From the NCBI GenBank assembly GCA_046328225.1, contig JAXLWZ010000013.1:43130-107129 (forward strand): a DNA stretch of 64,000 nucleotides. Reading direction: 5' to 3'. Shown piece after piece: positions 15,282 to 24,459 of this stretch. The notes beneath the pieces were generated by a model. It made no database searches. It was given only the letters and a program-made list of their open reading frames with translations, and had not been told where the DNA came from. This DNA is from Amarobacillus sp046328225 (GTDB lineage Bacteria > Chloroflexota > Dehalococcoidia > Tepidiformales > Tepidiformaceae). The stretch's first letter is position 1; each line of letters begins with the position of its first letter. A program made the translations under genes and the position numbers.

Positions 15282-17987
15282 ATGTCCGCAGCGCCCGTTC
15301 GCAAGCAACTACCCCCTGCGTACGAGCCTGCTTCGGTAGAGACGCGCATCTACGAGATGTGGGAATCGCACGGCTACTTCAAGCCGCGCATCGACCCGGA
15401 CCGGCCGCCGTACACGATCATCATGCCGCCGCCGAACGTCACCGGTGAGCTGCACCTCGGCCATGGGCTGGAGGATGCGATCACCGACGCGCTCGTGCGC
15501 TGGCACCGCATGCAGGGCGACCCCGCGCTCTGGCTGCCGGGCGAGGACCACGCCGGTATCGCGACGCAGAACGTGCTCGAACGCGAAATCGCGAAGGAAG
15601 GGCTCACCCGCCACGACCTCGGGCGCGAGGCGTTCGTGGAGCGCGTGTGGATGTGGGTGCGAAAGTACCGCCACCGCATTTCGGACCAGCACCGGAAGCT
15701 CGGCGCCTCGGCCGACTGGTCGCGCGACGTCTTCACGCTGGACCCCGCAATCGTGAAGGCCGTGCGGACGACATTCGCGAACCTCTACCGCGACGGGCTC
15801 ATCTATCGCGGGCTGCGCATGATCAACTGGTGCCCGCGCTGCGAGACCGCGCTCAGCGACCTCGAGGTCGACTACATCGACGTGCCTTCAAAGCTGTACT
15901 ACGTGCGCTACCCGATCGTGGCCGAGGGCGGCATGCCCCTGCCCGATTTCGTGGTCGTGGCGACGACGCGGCCGGAGACGATGGTCGGCGACACCGGCGT
16001 GGCCGTGAACCCGGACGACGAGCGGTACGAAGAGCGCATCGGGCGCCAGCTGATGCTCCCGCTCGTGAATCGCGAAATCCCCATCGTCGCGGACGAGGCG
16101 GTGAAGCCGGAGTTCGGCACCGGCGCGGTGAAGGTGACGCCCGGCCACGACCCGAACGACTGGGAGATTGGCCAGCGCCACGACCTGCCGGTGATCGTGG
16201 CCATCGACCGGCAGGGCCGGATGAACGACGAAGCCGGCCCCTACGCGGGGATGACCGCTGACGACGCGCGCGCGGCGATTCTCCGCGACCTGGAGGACGA
16301 AGGCTTCCTCGATCGCACCGAGGAGTACACCCACAGCGTCGGCCATTGCAGCCGCTGCAAGACCGTGCTCCAGCCCATCCCGAGCGAGCAATGGTGGCTG
16401 GACGTTCACAAAGAGTACGAACCGGGGCGCTCGATCGCGGGGGCGGCGGCGGCGGCGGTGCGCGAAGGGCGCATCCAGATCGTGCCGCAGCGTTTCGAAA
16501 AGGTGTACCTGAACTGGATGGACAATATCCGCGACTGGTGCATCAGCCGGCAGCTCTGGTGGGGGCACCAGATCCCGGTGTGGTATTGCGACAAGAACCA
16601 TATGACCGTCGCGGTCGATGACCCCGCGGCCTGCGGTACCTGCGGCAGCACGGAATTGCGGCAGGACGAGGATGTGCTCGATACGTGGTTCTCGTCCGGG
16701 CTGGCGCCGCACGCCGACCTGGGCTGGCCCGATGACAACGAGGACCTTCGCTATTTCTACCCCACGAGCGACATGCAGATGGGGTACGACATCATGTTCT
16801 TCTGGTGCGCGCGAATGATCATGTTCGCGATGTACAACATGCGCCACCTGGGCGACGAGAACGCGGTGCCGTTCAAGACGGTGATGTTCCACGGCCTGAT
16901 CCGCGACCAGCACGGCGAAAAGATGACGAAGTCGCGCGGCAACGTGGTCGATCCCCTCGTTTCGGCCGGGCAATTCGGCGCCGATGCGTTCCGGTTCGCG
17001 GTGCTGACGGGCGCGACCATGGGCGCGGACCAGAAGTACAGCGACGAACGGCTGGCGGCGGCACGGAATTTCGCAAACAAGCTCTGGAACTCCGCGCGGT
17101 ATGTGCTCGGCAAGCTGGGCGAACAGAAGGTCGCGCGGCCACACCCCCTCGATCGCGAGACCTACGCCATCGAGGACCGCTGGATCCTTTCGCGGCTGGA
17201 GCAGCTGGAGATCGATGTCGATTCGCTGCTGCGCGCGTACCAGCTCGGGGAGGCCGCGCGCCAGGTGCAGGACTTCCTCTGGAACGAGTTCTGCGACTGG
17301 TACATCGAGATGACGAAGGTGCGCCTGGGCGCGGGCGACGAGCGGCCGCTGAAGGTGCTCGCGCACGTGCTCGACCACGGGCTGCGGCTGCTGCACCCGT
17401 TCATGCCGTTCGTCACCGAGGAGCTGTGGCAGGCGCTGCGGGAGCACATCGACGGCGACATGGCGAACGCGCTCATCGTCGCGTGGTTCCCGAAGAGCGG
17501 GGCGAACTGGAAGGACGAACGGGCGGAGGCGGCGCTCGCGCACGTGATCGAGGTGAACCGCGCCATTCGCAACATCCGCGCGGAAAAGAAGCTCGATGCC
17601 GGGTTCAAGCCGGCCGTGTACCTGCGCGCGGGCGAGCACGCGGGCGCCCTCGGCGAAACGCTCGCGGCGACGGCCTTCACCTCGCGCGTGGAGCCGGTGG
17701 TGACCGCGCCGGATGCGGCGCTGCCCGCAGGCGAGTACGCCTTCGCGCGCATCGCCGACACGGAGGTCGCGGTGGCGCTGCCCGCCGTCGACGCGGCGGC
17801 GGAACGCGCCCGGCTCGAGAAGGAGCTGGCCGAGGCCGCGGCCTACGAGGAGCGGCTGACCAAGCAGCTCGGGAACGACCAGTTCCGCTCGAAGGCGCCC
17901 GCGAAGGTGGTCACCGACATGGAGGCGACGCTCGCCGAGACCAGGGTGCGCGTGGCCGGCCTGCGGGAGCGCATCGCGAGCCTGTAG
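15282..17987 (+). CDS. valS: Valyl-tRNA synthetase
   Basis: A 901-residue class Ia synthetase charging tRNA-Val. The HIGH-type motif appears as PNVTGELHLGHGLED, the editing domain lies at about residues 210-350, the KMSKS-type loop reads KMTKSRGNV, and the anticodon-binding and C-terminal coiled-coil (about 835-900, rich in Glu/Ala/Arg) domains follow. The ATG at 15282 is preceded by a GAGGAT site; a TACACT hexamer about 50 bases upstream is the likely -10. The leader is too short for a T-box. Ends 18 bases before a HicB-like gene. Confidence 0.97.
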   Translation: MSAAPVRKQLPPAYEPASVETRIYEMWESHGYFKPRIDPDRPPYTIIMPPPNVTGELHLGHGLEDAITDALVRWHRMQGDPALWLPGEDHAGIATQNVLEREIAKEGLTRHDLGREAFVERVWMWVRKYRHRISDQHRKLGASADWSRDVFTLDPAIVKAVRTTFANLYRDGLIYRGLRMINWCPRCETALSDLEVDYIDVPSKLYYVRYPIVAEGGMPLPDFVVVATTRPETMVGDTGVAVNPDDERYEERIGRQLMLPLVNREIPIVADEAVKPEFGTGAVKVTPGHDPNDWEIGQRHDLPVIVAIDRQGRMNDEAGPYAGMTADDARAAILRDLEDEGFLDRTEEYTHSVGHCSRCKTVLQPIPSEQWWLDVHKEYEPGRSIAGAAAAAVREGRIQIVPQRFEKVYLNWMDNIRDWCISRQLWWGHQIPVWYCDKNHMTVAVDDPAACGTCGSTELRQDEDVLDTWFSSGLAPHADLGWPDDNEDLRYFYPTSDMQMGYDIMFFWCARMIMFAMYNMRHLGDENAVPFKTVMFHGLIRDQHGEKMTKSRGNVVDPLVSAGQFGADAFRFAVLTGATMGADQKYSDERLAAARNFANKLWNSARYVLGKLGEQKVARPHPLDRETYAIEDRWILSRLEQLEIDVDSLLRAYQLGEAARQVQDFLWNEFCDWYIEMTKVRLGAGDERPLKVLAHVLDHGLRLLHPFMPFVTEELWQALREHIDGDMANALIVAWFPKSGANWKDERAEAALAHVIEVNRAIRNIRAEKKLDAGFKPAVYLRAGEHAGALGETLAATAFTSRVEPVVTAPDAALPAGEYAFARIADTEVAVALPAVDAAAERARLEKELAEAAAYEERLTKQLGNDQFRSKAPAKVVTDMEATLAETRVRVAGLRERIASL

Positions 17988-18005
17988 CCTTCGGAGGGGG
18001 AACGC

Positions 18006-18221
18006 ATGACCGCGTATTACGTCGTATTCGAACCTACGGGCACGGGCTTCTCGGCGTACGTGCCCGACCTCCCGGGATGCATCGCCGCCGGTGACGACAT
18101 GGACGAGACGCGCGCGCTCATCCGCGAGGCGATCGAGGCGCACGTCGTGTCGATGCGGCAGGCCGGGGAAGCGGTGCCGCGTCCCTCGCTCGTGGAGCGC
18201 GTCGAGGTCGGGGTAGCGTAG
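18006..18221 (+). CDS. HicB-like antitoxin-fold protein (UPF0150)
   Basis: A 71-residue protein with the HicB/UPF0150 partial RNase H fold: YYVVFEPTGTGFSAYVPDLPGC, then an AGDDMDETRALIREAIEAHV helix. A GGAGGGGGA site precedes the ATG at 18006. True HicB antitoxins carry a DNA-binding domain and sit beside a HicA toxin; neither is present here, so this is an orphan HicB-fold protein downstream of valS. Solitary members are common and their role is unclear. Confidence 0.8.
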   Translation: MTAYYVVFEPTGTGFSAYVPDLPGCIAAGDDMDETRALIREAIEAHVVSMRQAGEAVPRPSLVERVEVGVA

Positions 18222-18224
18222 CGG

Positions 18225-20339
18225 TCAGGCGCGTTCGCGGCTGTTGATCCAGGCGCGAGCGAGGTGCAGCTGCTCGTAGGTCACGGAGTCGCCGAGCGCT
18301 TCCTTGAGCGGGCCAAGCTGGCCGATGGGGCCCTCGCCGGCGGCCTTGCGAATGCGGCCGAGCGTGATCGTGTCGACCCAGGGGCTGACGTCGTCGAGCT
18401 CTTGCGCGAGCAGCAGGTCCACCACGTGCTGGGTGATGGTTTGCGGGCTGAGGCCGCGCTGGCGGGCGATGGATTCGATGGTTTCGCCTTCGCGGAGCAG
18501 TTCGAGCGTGCGGCGCGTCGAGGGCGCGATGACGCGGCCGTTGCGCGCGCGGATGGGCACTTCGCGCTCGCTCGCGGCGGCGCGGGCGGCCGCCGCCGGG
18601 TTCGCCGGTGGTGGCGGCGCCGTCCCCGCCGCGGAGCGCGTGACCGCGAGGAACGCCTCCCCATACCGTTCGTACTTCACGTTGCCCACGCCCGAGACGG
18701 CGAGCAGTTCGAAGCGCGTGCGCGGCTTCTTGCGCGCCATCTCGTGCAGGGTGGCGTCGCTGAAGATGGTGAACGGCGGCACGTTCGCGTCCTCGGCGAA
18801 GCGGCGGCGAATCGCGCGCAGGGCGTGGAACAGCCGGTCCTCCTCCTCGTCGACGGCGCCGATGGTATGCGTCGGCGGCGCAATGCAGGGTCCGCAGTTC
18901 CCGCAGGCCGCGGCATGGGTGGAATCGCCGAAGTAGTCGAGGATGCGGGCACGGAGGCAGGTCCGCGATTCGGCGTACCGCTGCATGGAATCGAGCTTCT
19001 TCAGGGCGTGCTCGCGGTGCGCCTCGAGGCCGGCGGTATCGATCTCGTTTTCGCCGCCCGGGCGCGTGGCCCACGCGATGTACCCCTGCTTCCCCGCGAG
19101 CCCGGAATCGACGAGCGCCTGCACGGCCGCGTTGATGCCGGGCTGGTCCTCTTCGTCCATGAGGTCGCGGACGTGCGTGCGCCGGCCCTCGTTCGCGACG
19201 AGCTTGCGGTAGACATCGACCACCATGTGGGCTTCGGGGTGCGAGAGGTCGATGAAGTACTCGCGGAGGCCGCGGTCGCGGGCGGAGAAGAAGAGCACGC
19301 AGTCGGCCGGTTCGCCATCGCGGCCGGCGCGCCCCGCCTCCTGGTAGTAGGACTCAAGCGAATCCGGCAGGTCGTGGTGCAGGACCATGCGCACGTCCGG
19401 CTTGTCGATGCCCATGCCGAAGGCGTTCGTGGCGACGATGATGCGCAGGCTGTCGCGCGCGAAGGCGTCCTGGATGCGGCGCCGGTCTTCGTCTTCCATG
19501 CCGGCGTGGTAGCGGGCGCAGCGGATGCGCTGGCGCTGCAGGTATTCGGTGAGCTCCTCCACCTTCTTGCGGGTGCCGCAATACACGACGGCGGATTCTT
19601 CGCCGAGCGTCTTGAGTTTCGCCGCGATGAGCTCCTGCTTTTCGCGGATGCTCTTCACGCGCACGACATCAAAACGCAGATTCGGGCGATCGAACCCGGC
19701 GACGTGGACCACGGCGTCGCGAAGCTGGAGGCGCTCGACGATGTCCGCGCGCACGAGCGGGTCCGCCGTCGCGGTGAGGGCGATGATGGGCGGGTCGCCC
19801 AGGCGCGCGCGCACGCCGCCGAGGTCGCGATAGCTCGGGCGGAAGTCGTGGCCCCACTGGGAGATGCAGTGCGCTTCATCGACGGCGAGCAGGTTCACGC
19901 GTACAGCGCGCAGGGCGGCCATGAAGGCGCCGTCGCCGAAGCGCTCGGGGGCGACGTAGAGGAGCTGGAGGCGGCCCAGCTGCGCATCCTGCATGACGCG
20001 CGCCTGTTCCTCGCGGGGCATGGTCGAATTCACCGCCGCGGCCTGGGCGCCGGCCTGCGCGAGGGAATCGACCTGGTCCTTCATGAGCGCGAGCAGCGGC
20101 GAGACGACGACCGTGAGACCGCCTTCGAACAGCAGCGCGGGGACCTGGTAGCAGACGCTCTTGCCGCCGCCCGTGGGCATCACCGCGAGCGTGTCGCGCC
20201 CGGCCAGCACGGAGGCGATGACTTCGGGCTGGCCCGGCCGGAATTCGTGATAGCCGAACACATCGGCGAGGACCTTGCGGGCGGGCGCGAGGGCGCGCGG
20301 GTCGGCGAAGGGAGCCCGGGGCGGCGATGCTGCGGTCAT
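18225..20339 (-). CDS. recQ: ATP-dependent DNA helicase RecQ
   Basis: A 704-residue RecQ 3'-5' helicase acting in recombination and fork repair. Visible: Walker A PTGGGKS (Lys60), DEAHCISQWGHDFRP, the helicase motifs through HQ-type YYQEAGRAGRDG, a zinc-binding segment (TCLRARILDYFGD...CGNCGPC), an HRDC domain at about 510-590, and a C-terminal helix-turn-helix domain (GETIESIARQRGLSPQTI). The ATG at 20339 is chosen because the protein begins there and TAGAAT lies 8 bases upstream; the frame stays open much farther through non-homologous sequence. Ends convergent with the HicB-like gene. Confidence 0.96.
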   Translation of the reverse strand: MTAASPPRAPFADPRALAPARKVLADVFGYHEFRPGQPEVIASVLAGRDTLAVMPTGGGKSVCYQVPALLFEGGLTVVVSPLLALMKDQVDSLAQAGAQAAAVNSTMPREEQARVMQDAQLGRLQLLYVAPERFGDGAFMAALRAVRVNLLAVDEAHCISQWGHDFRPSYRDLGGVRARLGDPPIIALTATADPLVRADIVERLQLRDAVVHVAGFDRPNLRFDVVRVKSIREKQELIAAKLKTLGEESAVVYCGTRKKVEELTEYLQRQRIRCARYHAGMEDEDRRRIQDAFARDSLRIIVATNAFGMGIDKPDVRMVLHHDLPDSLESYYQEAGRAGRDGEPADCVLFFSARDRGLREYFIDLSHPEAHMVVDVYRKLVANEGRRTHVRDLMDEEDQPGINAAVQALVDSGLAGKQGYIAWATRPGGENEIDTAGLEAHREHALKKLDSMQRYAESRTCLRARILDYFGDSTHAAACGNCGPCIAPPTHTIGAVDEEEDRLFHALRAIRRRFAEDANVPPFTIFSDATLHEMARKKPRTRFELLAVSGVGNVKYERYGEAFLAVTRSAAGTAPPPPANPAAAARAAASEREVPIRARNGRVIAPSTRRTLELLREGETIESIARQRGLSPQTITQHVVDLLLAQELDDVSPWVDTITLGRIRKAAGEGPIGQLGPLKEALGDSVTYEQLHLARAWINSRERA

Positions 20340-20347
20340 TGGCTCGC

Positions 20348-20353
20348 ATTCTA
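20348..20353 (-). promoter_or_regulatory. -10-like hexamer of recQ
   Basis: TAGAAT on the minus strand, 8 bases before the recQ ATG, with no ribosome site. Leaderless transcription is inferred. Confidence 0.45.
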
Positions 20354-20400
20354 GAACAAATGAGCGATAACGCGAGGGGCAACCGTGAAGATTTCGCCGC

Positions 20401-20961
20401 TTAGTAGGTGCCGCCGTACAGGTCCGCGAATTCGCGCGCGGTGATGGTGTAGATGAGCTCGTCGTGGAAGCGGCCGCCGCTGAAGTGGGACTCGCGCAGG
20501 CGCCCGCCGGCCGTGAACCCCATCGCCTCATGGAAGCGCTGCGAGCGCTGGTTGAACGCGTACACCGTCGCGTGCGCGGCGTGGTAGCCGAGCTCCTCGA
20601 ACATGTAGCGCAGGAGGAGGTGGACGGCTTCGCGGCCGTATCCCTTGCCCTGGTCGATGCCGCCGATCGTGATGCCGTATTCGAACGAGCGGTGACGGCG
20701 GTCGGCGCCGTGCACATTGATGAGCCCCACGAGCTTCATTTCGCTGAACGAGACGATGGCGAGCCGCACGTTGTCGCCGTCGGAGGCGACGGTGTGCTGG
20801 GATTCGGTCCAGGCGCGGGTGTCGGCCGCGCTCCGGGGAAAGCGGAGGTCGTCGCCGAGGCGTTGCGCTTCGTCGTCGGCATCGAGGCGGGCGATGGCAT
20901 CCACGTCGCCAGGTTCGATGGCGCGAAGGAACACGAGCATGCCCTGCCAGAGCCCGGGCAT
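20401..20961 (-). CDS. GNAT-family acetyltransferase (RimJ/RimL type)
   Basis: A 186-residue GNAT acetyltransferase of the ribosomal-protein-alanine type. It begins VFLRAIEPGDVDAIARLDAD and has the acetyl-CoA loop GIDQGKGYGREAVHLLLRYMF and the FNQRSQRFHEAMGF helix. The ATG at 20961 overlaps the stop of the upstream MFS gene (ATGA), so the two are translated from one message. It may acetylate a protein N-terminus or a small molecule; nothing in the sequence decides. Confidence 0.88.
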   Translation of the reverse strand: MPGLWQGMLVFLRAIEPGDVDAIARLDADDEAQRLGDDLRFPRSAADTRAWTESQHTVASDGDNVRLAIVSFSEMKLVGLINVHGADRRHRSFEYGITIGGIDQGKGYGREAVHLLLRYMFEELGYHAAHATVYAFNQRSQRFHEAMGFTAGGRLRESHFSGGRFHDELIYTITAREFADLYGGTY

Positions 20962-22235
20962 CAGCGCCCCCCGGCGGGCGACGCGACGATCGCGACCTCG
21001 GCGGGGATGCGGCCCGTCTGGTAGAGGCGGCGAAGGTGGGGTGCGAACGCCGTCGCGAGCACGATGGCGACGAACGAAAGGCCGGGGAGGAAGAACAGCG
21101 CCGGTGCGCCCGTCCAGTCGGCCAGGGTGCCGAAGCCCAGGTTCGCGAAGGCCATGATGCCGCCGGCCGACATGAGGTAGAAGCTCATCACACGGCCGCG
21201 AATGCCGTCGGGGATGACCTGCTGGAGCAGCACGGCGGTGACGGCCATGAACATCGCCTGCGAAAGGCCCATGAGCACGGCGCTGAAGGCCGCGGTGGGC
21301 ACGTTCATGCTCGCCGCCATGAGCATCGGCGAAATGCCGCTCGCGATCGCCGTCGCCAGCAGCAGGCGGCCGCGCTGCCCGCCCGGGAACATCGCGAGCA
21401 GGAACGTCCCCGTGAGCGCGCCGATGCCGACGCCCATCGTCATGATCGTGAAGCCGGTCGAGGCCTGGTGCAGTTCGTGGCGGGCGAAGCCGGGCAGCAT
21501 CGCATCGAACGACATCGTCAGCGCGCAGTGGGCGACGACGAGGACGAAGACCGACGCGACGGGGCCGTGATGGCGCACGTAGCTCAGCCCCTCACCGAGG
21601 TTCGCGAAGACCTGGCGCAGCGCCACGACGTCGCCCCGGGAGTCCGTCTTCACGCGCCGCACCGATGTGAAGGCCACGAGCGCGAAGATGGCCGCCAGCA
21701 GATAGGCGCCCCAGACCCCGACCGTGCCGAGGAGCGGCGCCGAGAGCAGGGGTCCGACGGCGCGCGAGCCGTGCTGCGTCATGCTCGTGAGCGCGACGGC
21801 GTTGCCCAGGTCCTCCGAGGGCACGACGTTCGCCAACAGCGCCTGGTCGGAGGGGATTTCGACGGCGCGGACGACGCCCTGCGCGAGTGCGACGGCGACC
21901 ACCATCCACACTTCGATCACGTCCGTAGCGGCGAGCACGAAGAGCACTGAGGTCGTGGCGAAGGCGCCCAGGCGGGTGACCTTCACGAGCGTGCGGCGCT
22001 GCACACGGTCGGCGATGGTGCCGCCGATGGGTGCGAGCAGGTACGGCGACATCGAGGCGAAGGTGGAGACGCCCACCCAGAAGGATGAATCGCTGAGCTT
22101 GTAGACGATGTAGGCGTTGCCGAGGAGCAGCGTCCAGAGCGAGATGCTCGAGCAGGCCGAGCCGCCCCAGAGCGCGCGAAAGTCGCGATGGCGGGTCGCG
22201 GGGAGCCGTTCGGTGATTCGGTCGGCGAGTGCCAT
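20961..22235 (-). CDS. MFS transporter
   Basis: A 424-residue major facilitator with about 12 membrane spans, of the MFS_3/enterobactin-exporter-like (EntS) type. The loop 2-3 signature reads APIGGTIADRVQRRT, and ALTSMTQHGSRAVGPLL is typical of the group. ATG 22235 is chosen because the N-terminal cytoplasmic segment starts there (ADRITERLPATRHRDFRALW) and TATAGT is 7 bases upstream. Exporters of this type move siderophores, macrolides or other drugs; the cargo here is unknown. Co-transcribed with the downstream acetyltransferase by a 1-base stop/start overlap. Confidence 0.88.
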   Translation of the reverse strand: MALADRITERLPATRHRDFRALWGGSACSSISLWTLLLGNAYIVYKLSDSSFWVGVSTFASMSPYLLAPIGGTIADRVQRRTLVKVTRLGAFATTSVLFVLAATDVIEVWMVVAVALAQGVVRAVEIPSDQALLANVVPSEDLGNAVALTSMTQHGSRAVGPLLSAPLLGTVGVWGAYLLAAIFALVAFTSVRRVKTDSRGDVVALRQVFANLGEGLSYVRHHGPVASVFVLVVAHCALTMSFDAMLPGFARHELHQASTGFTIMTMGVGIGALTGTFLLAMFPGGQRGRLLLATAIASGISPMLMAASMNVPTAAFSAVLMGLSQAMFMAVTAVLLQQVIPDGIRGRVMSFYLMSAGGIMAFANLGFGTLADWTGAPALFFLPGLSFVAIVLATAFAPHLRRLYQTGRIPAEVAIVASPAGGR

Positions 22236-22242
22236 TGGCGGC

Positions 22243-22248
22243 ACTATA
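22243..22248 (-). promoter_or_regulatory. -10-like hexamer of the MFS/acetyltransferase operon
   Basis: TATAGT on the minus strand, 7 bases before the MFS ATG, with no ribosome site between. Confidence 0.45.
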
Positions 22249-22478
22249 CGGCTTCGGGGGTGCTGGGGCGTTCGTTCGATTCGGCGGGTTGTGCGGCGGA
22301 AACTCGCGCGGAGCCCGGCCGGCAGCCCGGCCCGCCGTTGGGGCGCGCGCGTGTTGCTCACGCGAGAGCGTTCCATATACGAAGCAATGTCGCCTTTATT
22401 TCTGATTGCGTTTTGCAACGGGATCGCCATACGCTCGGAGGCACAACGTTCCCGGGCTTTTTCCCGACAGGGTGACAG

Positions 22479-23255
22479 GTGAGAAAAGCGATTCGCGCTC
22501 GCCGCCAGCAGCTGCTTGCGGCCTTTTTGATGGGGTTCATTTTCGCGGTGTTCGCCGGTACGGCGGCAGCGCGGGCGGAAGGCGCCGAGACGGCGGCGGT
22601 GACGGCGGGCGCCGGCACGGTGGGCTACGACATCTCGTGGCCGCAGTGCACCGGACCCAATCCCCAGGGCGCGATCGGGTTCGCCGTCATCGGGCTCACG
22701 GGCGGCAAGCCGTTCACGCGGAACCGCTGCTTCGATGCCCAGTACCAGTGGGCGCGGCAGACGGAGACGAACCCGGATGTCTACATCAACCTGGACTACC
22801 CGAAGGCGACCGACTGGAACACGTTCGTGGGCCCGGCCGGGATCTGCATGGGCGGGCAGGCGGCCTGCGTCGCCTACAACTGGGGCTACAACTCCGCGCG
22901 CGACGCCGTGACGCTCGCGCGGGCGAAGGGTATCACGCCCCGCGTCTGGTGGCTCGATGTCGAACAGGAGAACTACTGGTCGCCGGAGAAGGGCGCGAAC
23001 GAGCGCGTGGTGGCCGGGGCCATCGACTACCTGGCCGCACAGGGGCTGAGCATCGGCGTGTACTCGACCGGCTACCAGTGGGGCGAGATCACCGGCGGCT
23101 ACCGTCCGAACGTGCTCGCCTGGGTGGCCGGCGCCCGCAACCTCGCCGAGGCGGAGAAGAAATGCACCCAGGCGAGCTTCACGGCCGGGCCCGTGGCGAT
23201 GGTGCAGTGGGTGGAGAAGTTCGACCGCAACCTGATCTGCGCCGCCGGGCGGTAG
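22479..23255 (+). CDS. Secreted GH25-like (DUF1906-type) glycoside hydrolase-fold protein
   Basis: A 258-residue exported protein. A Sec signal peptide is clear: basic MRKAIRARRQQ, a hydrophobic core LLAAFLMGFIFAVFAGTAA, and cleavage near ARAEG. The mature part begins GYDISWPQC and has VWWLDVEQENYW, the barrel strand that in GH25 lysozymes holds the catalytic Asp and Glu, then GVYSTGYQWGEITGG. This resembles actinobacterial-type glycoside hydrolase-like proteins of unproven activity. The GTG at 22479 has AGGG upstream. A strong terminator follows. A peptidoglycan target is possible but not shown. Confidence 0.75.
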   Translation: MRKAIRARRQQLLAAFLMGFIFAVFAGTAAARAEGAETAAVTAGAGTVGYDISWPQCTGPNPQGAIGFAVIGLTGGKPFTRNRCFDAQYQWARQTETNPDVYINLDYPKATDWNTFVGPAGICMGGQAACVAYNWGYNSARDAVTLARAKGITPRVWWLDVEQENYWSPEKGANERVVAGAIDYLAAQGLSIGVYSTGYQWGEITGGYRPNVLAWVAGARNLAEAEKKCTQASFTAGPVAMVQWVEKFDRNLICAAGR

Positions 23256-23315
23256 GTTCCAGGCCCCGCGCGCGAGGTTGTGCGGTTCCTGGGTGGTGAT
23301 GCGCGCGCAAGGCAA

Positions 23316-23341
23316 GAGCCCCCTCCTCGCGGAGGGGGCTC
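23316..23341. terminator. Bidirectional intrinsic terminator
   Basis: An 11-base-pair hairpin (GAGCCCCCTCC with loop TCGC) between the convergent GH25-like gene and the aldo/keto reductase, followed by a T-containing stretch. It can serve both strands. Confidence 0.8.
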
Positions 23342-23366
23342 GCTGTTTGTCCCGGGGCGAGTTCCC

Positions 23367-24374
23367 TTAGACGCGGTAGGGGTGCGGCCCGAAGTCGGCT
23401 TCGTAGTAGGGCGAGACGTGCGTCCCCGGCGGCACGAGACCGTCGATGATCTCGCGGTCCTCGGCCGTGATGGTGACGTCGAACGCCTTCAGGTTGTCCT
23501 CGAGCTGCTCCATCGTGCGCGGGCCGATGATCGGGCTGGTGATGCCCGGCTGCTGCATCACCCAGGCGAGCGCGAGCTGCGACATCGTGATGCCGCGCGC
23601 CTTCGCCAGCGGTTCGAGGCCTTCGAGGGCATCGAAGATGCGTTCGTTCCAGCGGCGGCGCTGCGCCGGGTTGCTGTTATAGGTGGCCCAGCGGCTGTCC
23701 TCGGGCGGGGGCTCATCGCGGCGGTACTTCCCGGTCAGCATGCCCCCGGCGAGCGGGCTCCAGGGGATGAGCCCGATGCCGAACGTCTGCGCCATGGGCA
23801 CGAGTTCGCGCTCGATGCGGCGGTCGAGGATGTGGTACGGCGGCTGTTCGCAGATGAAGCGGTTGAGGCCGTACTCCTTCGACGTCCAGAGGCTTTCGAC
23901 CACCTGCCAGGCGGCGTACGTGCTGGTGCCGATATAGCGAACCTTCCCCGAGCGCACGAGGTCGTCCAGCGCGCGAAGGGTCTCGTCGGCGGGAATGTCC
24001 GGGTCCGGGCGATGGATCTGGTAGAGGTCGATCCAGTCGGTGCCGAGGCGGCGGAGGCTGGCCTCGCACGATTCGATGATGTGACGGCGGGTGTTGCGCC
24101 AGTCGTTCGGCCCTTCGCCCATGCGGCCGTGGACCTTGGTCGCGAGGATAATCTGCTGGCGGCGGCCGTTCGCCTTGAGGGCGGCGCCGGTGGCCTCCTC
24201 GCTGCGGCCGGCGTTGTAGACGTTCGCCGTGTCGAGGAAGTTGACGCCGGCGTCGATCGCGCGGTCGATGATGCGCGCGGAATCGGCGGCGGTGGTCTTG
24301 CCGCCGAACATCATGCACCCGAGGCAGAGGTTCGAAACCTTGATGCCGGTGCGGCCGAGGCTGCGGAGCTCCAT
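23367..24374 (-). CDS. Aldo/keto reductase
   Basis: A 335-residue NADPH-dependent aldo/keto reductase of the YghZ/Kv-beta-like group. The catalytic set is visible: Asp and Tyr in FLDTANVYNAGRSEE, Lys in ILATKVHG and His in DLYQIHRPD. The cofactor segment near the C-terminus reads SPIIGPRTMEQLEDNL. ATG 24374 begins at the usual MELRSLGRTGIKVS, with AGGAGGAGC just upstream. The substrate is unknown. A second, more divergent aldo/keto reductase lies at 35690. Confidence 0.9.
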   Translation of the reverse strand: MELRSLGRTGIKVSNLCLGCMMFGGKTTAADSARIIDRAIDAGVNFLDTANVYNAGRSEEATGAALKANGRRQQIILATKVHGRMGEGPNDWRNTRRHIIESCEASLRRLGTDWIDLYQIHRPDPDIPADETLRALDDLVRSGKVRYIGTSTYAAWQVVESLWTSKEYGLNRFICEQPPYHILDRRIERELVPMAQTFGIGLIPWSPLAGGMLTGKYRRDEPPPEDSRWATYNSNPAQRRRWNERIFDALEGLEPLAKARGITMSQLALAWVMQQPGITSPIIGPRTMEQLEDNLKAFDVTITAEDREIIDGLVPPGTHVSPYYEADFGPHPYRV

Positions 24375-24447
24375 GGCTCCTCCTGTTTCGAGGGTTCTTC
24401 CGAGGATAGTCCAGGCGCCGCCGGAGAGGATCGCGGTGCCTCCGGCA

Positions 24448-24453
24448 TAGAAT
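24448..24453 (+). promoter_or_regulatory. -10-like hexamer of the EEP gene
   Basis: TAGAAT lies 6 bases before the GTG start, with only CGCGGG between, so a ribosome site cannot be present. One of the clearest leaderless starts in the window. Confidence 0.5.
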
Positions 24454-24459
24454 CGCGGG

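Noticed and set aside
18006..18221. HicA/HicB toxin-antitoxin pair
   Set aside because: Only a HicB-fold protein is present. No HicA-like ORF lies on either side, and no DNA-binding tail exists.
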